A program made the translations under genes and the position numbers. From Herbidospora mongoliensis (GTDB lineage: Bacteria; Actinomycetota; Actinomycetes; Streptosporangiales; Streptosporangiaceae), in assembly GCF_001570545.1 (NCBI RefSeq), contig NZ_BBXD01000016.1, positions 186,001 to 250,000 of the forward strand: DNA of 64,000 nucleotides, given 5' to 3'. Shown in pieces: positions 28,825 through 34,904 of this stretch; within the stretch, counting starts at the first letter, position 1, and every line of letters starts with the position of its first letter. The notes beneath the pieces are model-generated. The model worked only from the letters and a program-made list of their open reading frames with translations, was not told where the DNA came from and did no database searches.

Positions 28825-30328
28825 GGATCGGGTAGTAGGCGTCGAGGAAGCGGGCCAGGGCGGAGTCCTGGTCCGCTGTCGTCGGCGCCGTGTCGTTGAG
28901 GCAGAACGCGTCGTGCTCCCGGTTGGCCAGCATCCGCCGCAGCTTCGCCGGGGTCTTCGGCAGCGCCAGGTCGACGTAGGTGTAGTCGATCTGGCCCGGT
29001 ATCGCCCGGCCGCTCAGATAGCCGTAGTAGTGCGCCAGCGACGATGCCGTGGAGATGTCGCTGGAGCGCCGGAACCGGCTCGCCGAGACGTCCTTGAACG
29101 CGGCGGGGAACCGTTCCTCCAGCTCGAACAGCAGCGACCGGCGCAGCGCGTAGGGCACGTGCTTCATCTTCTGCGTCAGCGTGCGCCCGCAGAGCTCCTC
29201 CAGCATCCGGCGGTTGTTCATGCCGGCCTGGTGGACGGGGTTGTCCTCGTTGAGCGTGAACGGCACCTGCGCGATCGACGGGAAGAACCGGGTGATGCCG
29301 TTGCCCTCGAAGAACGTCTCCGGGTAGAGCACCTTGCCCAGGAAGAAGTCGTCGTTCAGGTAGAGGAAGTGCTCCGACAGCCCCTCGATGTGGTGCAGCC
29401 GCGACTCGATCGCGTGGCTGTTGAACACCGGCAGCACCGACGTGTCGGCGAAGATCTCCTTGTGGTCGACGATCCTGATCCGGTCGCTCTCCACCAGCCA
29501 CGACGGCTTCTGCTGGTCGGTGACCACATAGATGTTCCTGATCCAGGGCGCGTACGTCATCAGCGACCGCAGCGAGTAACGCAGTTCGTCGCGGCTGACG
29601 AACCTGGCCTCACTCGTGGCGAGCTCGCTCAGGCCCCCGGTCAGCGCCAGCTCCTTGCGGGCCCGCCACGCCGGGTCGTTCCCGTCGACCCAGGTGTAGA
29701 CCGCGTCGATCGGGAAGTCGACGTCGTCGACCAGCCGGCAGGCGAACTCCGGGCGCGTCGGATAGAGCCGCGCGGAGCCTGCGACGAGCCGGTTGAACAG
29801 GCTCTCCGGCGCGTCGACGCTCTCCTCCTGGACCGGCACCGCCTCGCACACCCGGTTGGGCCGCGGCGCCACCAGCAGCTCGCCCTCACGCGACCAGAAC
29901 TCCAGGTCGACGCCCGACTCCGGGCCGAGCGTGAGCGTGCGCGACGGGCTCGCGTAGTAGAGCCACAGGCGGATCGCCTTGGCGTCGCCCATGTCGTTGC
30001 GGCGCAACTGCCGGACCTTGCCCAGCTCGTTGACCTTGTGGCGGCCCCCCGGCAGCCGCGCGCCGTAGAGCCCGTGCCGGGCCAGCGACGTGATGGCCCG
30101 TTGTCGGTACGACACGCGTACCGCGATGACCGGTGGACGGCCCCGCGTGGGCCGTACACAGAAGAACGGAATCGCCGACCCGGACAATGACCGGCAGATC
30201 AGGTCGAAAGTCTCTCGTGATGCCTGCGCGGGACTGGCGTCCTGCCTGATCAGAGCCACCTTGGGCGGCATCGGCTCGCGCGCGGTCAGGCGGCTGTGAA
30301 GCTGTCGGTACAACGTAGACACCGGCAT
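28802..30328 (-). CDS. Stealth-family sugar-phosphate transferase
   Basis: 508 residues, ATG with GGGGAG five bases upstream. It contains the Stealth conserved regions in order: CR1 IDAVYTWVDGNDPAWRA (about 213), CR2 RDELRYSLRSLMTYAPWIR with IYVVTDQQ (about 250-280), CR3 NSHAIESRLHHIEGLSEHFL followed by YLNDDFFLG (about 310-340), and a C-terminal CR4-like region. Stealth proteins transfer hexose-1-phosphate to make phosphodiester-linked capsule polymers and include the catalytic domain of human GlcNAc-1-phosphotransferase. Its presence beside two glycerophosphotransferases suggests a phosphodiester glycopolymer here. Confidence 0.88.
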   Translation of the reverse strand: MPVSTLYRQLHSRLTAREPMPPKVALIRQDASPAQASRETFDLICRSLSGSAIPFFCVRPTRGRPPVIAVRVSYRQRAITSLARHGLYGARLPGGRHKVNELGKVRQLRRNDMGDAKAIRLWLYYASPSRTLTLGPESGVDLEFWSREGELLVAPRPNRVCEAVPVQEESVDAPESLFNRLVAGSARLYPTRPEFACRLVDDVDFPIDAVYTWVDGNDPAWRARKELALTGGLSELATSEARFVSRDELRYSLRSLMTYAPWIRNIYVVTDQQKPSWLVESDRIRIVDHKEIFADTSVLPVFNSHAIESRLHHIEGLSEHFLYLNDDFFLGKVLYPETFFEGNGITRFFPSIAQVPFTLNEDNPVHQAGMNNRRMLEELCGRTLTQKMKHVPYALRRSLLFELEERFPAAFKDVSASRFRRSSDISTASSLAHYYGYLSGRAIPGQIDYTYVDLALPKTPAKLRRMLANREHDAFCLNDTAPTTADQDSALARFLDAYYPIPTPFESH

Positions 30329-30454
30329 GGCTCTCCCCCCGAAGAATGCGGCGACCCTACCGGACGTCCGAGCGCGTTGGCGGGGGCTTTGCCCACGTCA
30401 GGGCAATGGTCAAGAAGTGGCAACGAGATGCTCTGGGGAGCCCAGAAGAACCCG

Positions 30455-30481
30455 TTGACGACTACTCGGCGTAGTCATTCT
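30455..30481 (+). promoter_or_regulatory. Candidate promoter/operator upstream of the CDP-alcohol transferase gene
   Basis: TTGACG at 30455 is followed by an inverted repeat, GACTAC (30460-30465) and GTAGTC (30471-30476), and by CATTCT (30476-30481) ending seven bases before the ATG. There is no ribosome site, so a leaderless transcript with an operator inside the promoter is possible. The hexamers are imperfect. Confidence 0.35.
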
Positions 30482-30488
30482 TACGTTC

Positions 30489-31328
30489 ATGGGGGGCTTC
30501 ACGCTCGACGACATACTGGCGACGCGCAAGCCACGGGACTCCTGGTGGACCGTCTTCGCGGTCGACCCGGTCGCGTGCCGGCTCGCGCTCCTGACCGCCA
30601 ACCACACCTCGATCACGCCCAACGGGCTGACCGGCCTGTCGATGCTGCTCGGCGTCGTCTCGGCCGCCTGCTTCGCGGCCGGCTCGCTGGTCGCGGGGGC
30701 GGCGCTGTTCTACCTGAGCTTCACGGTCGACTGCATGGACGGCAAGATCGCCCGGTTGAAGGGCAGCGGCACCCCGTTCGGCCTGTGGCTCGACTACGTC
30801 GGCGACCGCCTGCGTGTCGGGGCGTGCGCGTTCGGCTTCGCCCTCGGCGAGGGCACGCTGAGCGCCCTGTGGCTGGCCGCCGGGATCGTGGTGCTGGACC
30901 TGTTCCGGTACGTCAACGGGCCCCAGCTCCTCAAGGTCAGGGAGTCCTCCCGGGACCGGGTGCGCGCCGCGACCGGCGGCGACCCCGTGTTCGTCGAGGA
31001 CGTCCTGCTGGCCGACCCGGGGGCCGACGTCCGCGACGGCTCCGTCGTCGATCTCCAGTCGGCCTTCCGCCGCAGATTCCCCTGGTTCGACCGGTTCCGC
31101 CTGTTCCTCGGGCGGCACCGCGTCCGGACCCATCTCATGAGCGGCATCGAGTTCCACGCGGCGATCTTCGTCGTCGCGCCCCTGTTCGGGGTGGTCGCGA
31201 TGTTCTGGTCCGCGCTCGCCACGGGCGCGCTGCTGGCCGCGTTCGAGGCCGCTCTCGTCTACCGCACCTGGCTGGCGGCCCGTGAGGCCGACCGGGTCGT
31301 ACCGGAAAGGGTGAAAGTGCTTGTCTGA
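30489..31328 (+). CDS. CDP-alcohol phosphatidyltransferase family protein
   Basis: 279-residue membrane enzyme. The family signature DG-x2-AR-x8-G-x3-D-x3-D is complete in DCMDGKIARLKGSGTPFG followed by LWLDYVGD (about residues 78-102). Several hydrophobic helices surround it. Family members move a phospho-alcohol from a CDP-alcohol to an acceptor, usually making phospholipids; here the setting suggests a lipid or polymer linkage for the surface glycopolymer. The last eight bases overlap the TTG start of the sulfotransferase, so the two are co-translated. Confidence 0.85.
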   Translation: MGGFTLDDILATRKPRDSWWTVFAVDPVACRLALLTANHTSITPNGLTGLSMLLGVVSAACFAAGSLVAGAALFYLSFTVDCMDGKIARLKGSGTPFGLWLDYVGDRLRVGACAFGFALGEGTLSALWLAAGIVVLDLFRYVNGPQLLKVRESSRDRVRAATGGDPVFVEDVLLADPGADVRDGSVVDLQSAFRRRFPWFDRFRLFLGRHRVRTHLMSGIEFHAAIFVVAPLFGVVAMFWSALATGALLAAFEAALVYRTWLAAREADRVVPERVKVLV

Positions 31329-32322
31329 TCGGCCGATCTTCATCGTCGCGTGCCCCCGCTCGGGGACCACGCTCCTGCAGCTCATGCTGCACGCTCACCC
31401 ACGCATCGCGATCCCGCCGGAGACGCGCATCCTCGTGCAGGCCTACCTCAGGCGCCGCCGCTTCGGCGACCTGCGCAACCCGGAGCGCCGCCGCGAGATG
31501 GCGCAGTGGGTCACGGGCGGCTCCCGCACCCAGTTCGCCGACCTGGGCATCGACAAGGCCGAGTTCATGGAGCGGGCCATCGCCGGCCCCGGCTCGCTGG
31601 GCTCGGTCGTCGGCCTGGTCTACAAGATGTTCGGCGAGCAGCACGGCAAGCCGCGCTGGGGCGACAAGCGCCCGCCGTACATCAAGCACATGGACGCGCT
31701 CATCGCGATGTTCCCCGACTGCCAGATCATCCACATCATCCGGGACGGCCGCGACTGCGTCGCCTCGCTGAAGGAGATGCCCTGGTTCAAGGAGGACATC
31801 TACCAGGCGGTGAACCGCTGGGCCGAGGCCATCGACTTCGGCCGCAAGTGCGGCCTGGGTCCCGACAGCTACTACGAGCTCCGGTACGAGGACCTGACGG
31901 CCGACCCCGAGCTCGAACTCAAGAAGCTGTGCGGCTTCCTGGGCGAGGACTACCACCCGGCGATGCGCGAGCCGAGCAAGGTCGCCGACACGATCCCGTC
32001 GCACAAGTCGTGGCACGCCAACACCCACGAAGAGGTGACGACCGCCCGCGCCGGCACCTGGTCGACCCGCCTGGAGCCATGGGAGATCTCGCTGTGCGAG
32101 ACCGTCATGGGCGAGCGGCTGACCTCCTACGGCTACGAGCTGTCGGGCGCCCCGAAGGCCGAGCGCAAGCACGTCGCGGCCTACGAGAAGACCGCCGCCC
32201 ACTGGAAGCGCCGCTACCGCAAGCGCGCCGTGACGGAGTGGTTCAACCGCTTCCGCGAGGCCGGCCCGGTCGCCGCGCAGCTCACAGAGGGCCAGCGAGA
32301 GCTGGCCGGGCTGGGCTCCTGA
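31321..32322 (+). CDS. Sulfotransferase (1)
   Basis: 333 residues from TTG at 31321. PAPS-dependent sulfotransferase fold: 5'-phosphosulfate loop FIVACPRSGTTLLQLMLHAH (about 6-25) and 3'-phosphate segment IIHIIRDGRDCVASLKEMPW (about 138-157). The body also has YYELRYEDLTADPELELKKL and ends in a basic region. It would transfer sulfate from PAPS to a hydroxyl of a carbohydrate or small molecule. It is closely similar along its whole length to the next gene, showing a tandem duplication. No PAPS synthesis genes are in the window. Confidence 0.87.
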   Translation: MSDRPIFIVACPRSGTTLLQLMLHAHPRIAIPPETRILVQAYLRRRRFGDLRNPERRREMAQWVTGGSRTQFADLGIDKAEFMERAIAGPGSLGSVVGLVYKMFGEQHGKPRWGDKRPPYIKHMDALIAMFPDCQIIHIIRDGRDCVASLKEMPWFKEDIYQAVNRWAEAIDFGRKCGLGPDSYYELRYEDLTADPELELKKLCGFLGEDYHPAMREPSKVADTIPSHKSWHANTHEEVTTARAGTWSTRLEPWEISLCETVMGERLTSYGYELSGAPKAERKHVAAYEKTAAHWKRRYRKRAVTEWFNRFREAGPVAAQLTEGQRELAGLGS

Positions 32323-32324
32323 CC

Positions 32325-33362
32325 ATGGAGAGGCCGGTCTTCGTCATAGGCTGCCCGCGCTCGGGCACCACGATGCTGCAGCTCATGCTGCACAGCCACC
32401 CGCGGATCGCGGTCCCGCCGGAGACCCGCTTCATGATCCCGGCCTACACCGCGAGGCGTTCCCACGGGGACATGCGCCGCCCCGACAACCGGCGGCGCCT
32501 GGCCGAATGGGTGGCAGGCGGCAAGGAGACCAAGTTCCGCGAACTCGGCCTGGACCGGGCCGAGTACGTCCAGCACGCCGTGGCCGCCCCCGGAACCCTG
32601 GGTTCGGTCCTGGGCACGGTCTTCCGCGACTACGCTGCCCGCTTCGGCAAGCCGCGGTGGGGGGACAAGCGCCCGAGCTACTTCAAGCACGTGGGGATGC
32701 TGCTGCGCCTCTTCCCTGATGCGCAGTTCATCCACCTGGTGCGGGACGGCCGTGACTGCGTGGCCTCGCTGATGGAGATGCCCTGGTACAAACTGGACGT
32801 CTACCACGCGATAGCCAACTGGGCCGAGGCCATCGACTTCGGCCGCCACCACGCGGCGTCGCTGCCCGGCGGTTCCTACTACGAGCTGCGCTACGAGGAC
32901 CTGACGGCCGATCCCGAACTGTCCTTGAAACGTCTGTGCGGCTTCATCGGCGAGGAGTTCGACCCGGCCATGTGCGAACCCCGGCACGTCGCCGAGGTCG
33001 CGGTGCCCGCGCACAAGGTCTGGCACGCCAACACCCACGCGGCCGTGACGACCGCGCGCAGCGGCAGCTGGGCCTCGCGCCTGGAGCCGTGGGAGATCTC
33101 GCTGTGCGAGACCATGCTGGGCTCCCGGTTGACGGCGCACGGCTATGAGCTGAGCGGCGCCTCTCCGGCGGCACGCGAGCACCGCCTGGCCTACCGGACC
33201 ACGGCGGCCAAACGCCGCGGCGCCCGGCTGAAGCGTGTCGGCCGGGAGCGACTGGGCCGCCTGTGGGAACCGGGCCCGGTCCCGGCACTGCTGACCTCCG
33301 GCCAACGGGCCCTGGCCGGCCTGCCGCCACTGCCACAGCAACAACTGGTCGAATCCTCGTAG
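32325..33362 (+). CDS. Sulfotransferase (2)
   Basis: 345 residues from the ATG two bases after the stop of its sister gene. Same motifs: FVIGCPRSGTTMLQLMLHSH, FIHLVRDGRDCVASLMEMPW and YYELRYEDLTADPELSLKRL. The shared segment LEPWEISLCET is identical in both. The differences cluster in the C-terminus and in an insertion around DFGRHHAASLPGGSYYE, so substrate position or acceptor may differ. A hairpin (33369-33402) follows the stop and probably ends this operon. Confidence 0.87.
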   Translation: MERPVFVIGCPRSGTTMLQLMLHSHPRIAVPPETRFMIPAYTARRSHGDMRRPDNRRRLAEWVAGGKETKFRELGLDRAEYVQHAVAAPGTLGSVLGTVFRDYAARFGKPRWGDKRPSYFKHVGMLLRLFPDAQFIHLVRDGRDCVASLMEMPWYKLDVYHAIANWAEAIDFGRHHAASLPGGSYYELRYEDLTADPELSLKRLCGFIGEEFDPAMCEPRHVAEVAVPAHKVWHANTHAAVTTARSGSWASRLEPWEISLCETMLGSRLTAHGYELSGASPAAREHRLAYRTTAAKRRGARLKRVGRERLGRLWEPGPVPALLTSGQRALAGLPPLPQQQLVESS

Positions 33363-33368
33363 TCGGGT

Positions 33369-33402
33369 GAGATTTCCTGGGGCTCCTGCCCTGGGAAATC
33401 TC
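33369..33402 (+). terminator. Hairpin after the sulfotransferase operon
   Basis: Arms GAGATTTCC (33369-33377) and GGAAATCTC (33394-33402) pair perfectly, with a smaller GGG/CCC pairing inside the loop. It begins six bases after the stop codon. No T-run follows, so it may act as a terminator of the actinomycete I-shaped type. Confidence 0.55.
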
Positions 33403-33414
33403 CCGCCGGAGCAT

Positions 33415-33420
33415 TAGCCT
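33415..33420 (+). promoter_or_regulatory. Candidate -10 element of the toxin-antitoxin remnant
   Basis: TAGCCT stands 17 bases before the remnant toxin ATG and probably drives the antitoxin gene too. No good -35 is visible. Confidence 0.3.
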
Positions 33421-33437
33421 GAAGTTATGTTTCCTGC

Positions 33438-33520
33438 ATGACCTGGAATATCGTCCTTTTGGAGCCGGCGGACGCTACGCCGAATACCGGGCGGAGTTGG
33501 AAAAGGAGGCCGATCGATGA
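33438..33520 (+). pseudogene. HigB-type toxin remnant with a large internal deletion
   Basis: The ATG at 33438 opens MTWNIVLLEP, the standard N-terminus of actinobacterial HigB/RelE-like toxins. After about ten codons the next frame reads RYAEYRAELEKEADR, their standard C-terminus, ending in a TGA that overlaps the antitoxin ATG (ATGA). About 80-90 central codons with the catalytic core seem deleted and the frame is shifted. The family resemblance is from memory of typical sequences. The product cannot be an active toxin. Confidence 0.75.
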
Positions 33521-33843
33521 GAGCTCGCCGCTGGGAAGACGTCAAGGCCGAGGCTCGCCGCCTCAACCCTGAGATGGACGATCCCGAACGCCGGGCGAGG
33601 GCAGAGGCCCGACTCGACGCCTATGTCGCGGGCTACCACCTTGGAGAACTCCGCAAGGCCATCGGGAAGACCCAGGCGGAGGTGGCCAAGATCCTTGGTG
33701 TCACCCAGTCCAGAATCTCCCAAATTGAGAATGGCAACGTCGAGGTGATGGAGCTGGAGACGCTCCGCGCCTACGCCGCCGCGCTCGGGGGGCATCTCGA
33801 CATCACCATCAGCGTGGGCTCCCACTCGGTGAAGGTGGCCTGA
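33517..33843 (+). CDS. XRE-family HigA-like antitoxin
   Basis: 108 residues. The HTH lies at about 47-75 (LRKAIGKTQAEVAKILGVTQ, then SRISQIENGNVEVM). The N-terminal helix DPERRARAEARLDAYVAGYH is typical of antitoxins paired with RelE/HigB toxins. AAAAGGAGG lies eight bases upstream of the ATG, and the start overlaps the stop of the toxin remnant. The antitoxin is intact while the toxin is destroyed, so it is an orphan DNA-binding protein that may still repress its own promoter. Confidence 0.85.
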   Translation: MRARRWEDVKAEARRLNPEMDDPERRARAEARLDAYVAGYHLGELRKAIGKTQAEVAKILGVTQSRISQIENGNVEVMELETLRAYAAALGGHLDITISVGSHSVKVA

Positions 33844-33845
33844 CG

Positions 33846-34904
33846 TCACCGGCTGAGGTGGGCGAAGAGGTGTTCCCAGCGGTCGAGGATCGGTTCCAGT
33901 CGGAAGGCCGAGGCGTGTTCCCTGGCGGCCTCGCCCATGGCGGCCCGTCGCGGCTCGTCGTCCATGAGGTCGCCCAGGGCGGCGGCCAGGGCGGGGACGT
34001 CGCCCGGTGGGACCAGCACCCCGGTGCGGTTGTCGTCGATCAAGGCGCGGACGCCGCCTGACACGTCGAAGGCGACCGTTGGGAGGCCGAAGGCCGCCGC
34101 CTCGCCCAGGACCAGGGGCAGGCCCTCGTGTTCGCTCGACAGGGCCACCAACGATGCCGCGCGGTATTCGGCCGGCATCTCCCCGGCCGGGATCCGGCCG
34201 CGGAACGTGACCTGCTGAGACACGCCCTCGGTCACGGCGTGGAGCATCAGGCGGTCGGCGTCGGGGCCGTCGCCGATCAGGTGCAGTTCCCAGTCGGGGC
34301 GGGCCGCCCGGGCGAAGGCGGAGATCAGGCGGTCGAAGCGTTTGACCCCGGCCAGGCGTCCGACGCCCAGGACGCGTTTCCCGGTCAAGGGGGAGACCCG
34401 GTGCGGCCAGCCGGGCAGCGGGTTCGGGATGTGCCAGGTGTTGGGGAGCAGGGCCTCCTCGGCGAAGCGCCAGGCGTCGTCCTCGCTGAGGAAGACGGCC
34501 TGGTCGAGGGAGCCGTAGAGCGCTCTGACCGAGCCGAAGTGCCAGGTCCCCCGGGCGTGGGCGAAGGAGCCGTGGTACTGGCCGATGCCCCGGTGGCCGC
34601 CCAGCAGGCCGGACAGGCGGGTCACCACTCCTGGTGAGGTCATCACGAGGAGGCCGGGCGGGATCGCGTCCAGGAGGGTGTGGGCTCGCTTCTTGGCGCC
34701 CCAGCGCCAGCGGGGGCCGGGGTTGATCTCGTGGCGGCCGTAGGCGGGGTCTTCGATGTAGTCCACCGGGTCGGCCGAGCGGTGCAGGCCGATCACGTGG
34801 ACGTCGTAGCCGCGCCGGGCCAGCCCCTGGGCCAAAGTGTGGGACACGCGTTGGATGCCGCCGAGCGTGTCGGCGTCCATGCAGGCGAAGGCGACGGTGT
34901 TCAC
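33846..34904 (-). CDS. Family 4 glycosyltransferase
   Basis: 352 residues from GTG at 34904, overlapping the preceding gene's TGA (GTGA). GT-B fold: N-terminal GGIQRVSHTLAQGLARRGYD; donor half with VLGVGRLAGVKRFDRLISAF, WELHLIGDGPD and the retaining EX7E region SSEHEGLPLVLGEAAAFGLP. It probably uses a nucleotide sugar at the cytosolic membrane face. Coupling to the upstream GT2-glycerophosphotransferase fusion places it in the same surface polymer pathway. It ends two bases from the convergent antitoxin gene. Confidence 0.88.
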   Translation of the reverse strand: MNTVAFACMDADTLGGIQRVSHTLAQGLARRGYDVHVIGLHRSADPVDYIEDPAYGRHEINPGPRWRWGAKKRAHTLLDAIPPGLLVMTSPGVVTRLSGLLGGHRGIGQYHGSFAHARGTWHFGSVRALYGSLDQAVFLSEDDAWRFAEEALLPNTWHIPNPLPGWPHRVSPLTGKRVLGVGRLAGVKRFDRLISAFARAARPDWELHLIGDGPDADRLMLHAVTEGVSQQVTFRGRIPAGEMPAEYRAASLVALSSEHEGLPLVLGEAAAFGLPTVAFDVSGGVRALIDDNRTGVLVPPGDVPALAAALGDLMDDEPRRAAMGEAAREHASAFRLEPILDRWEHLFAHLSR

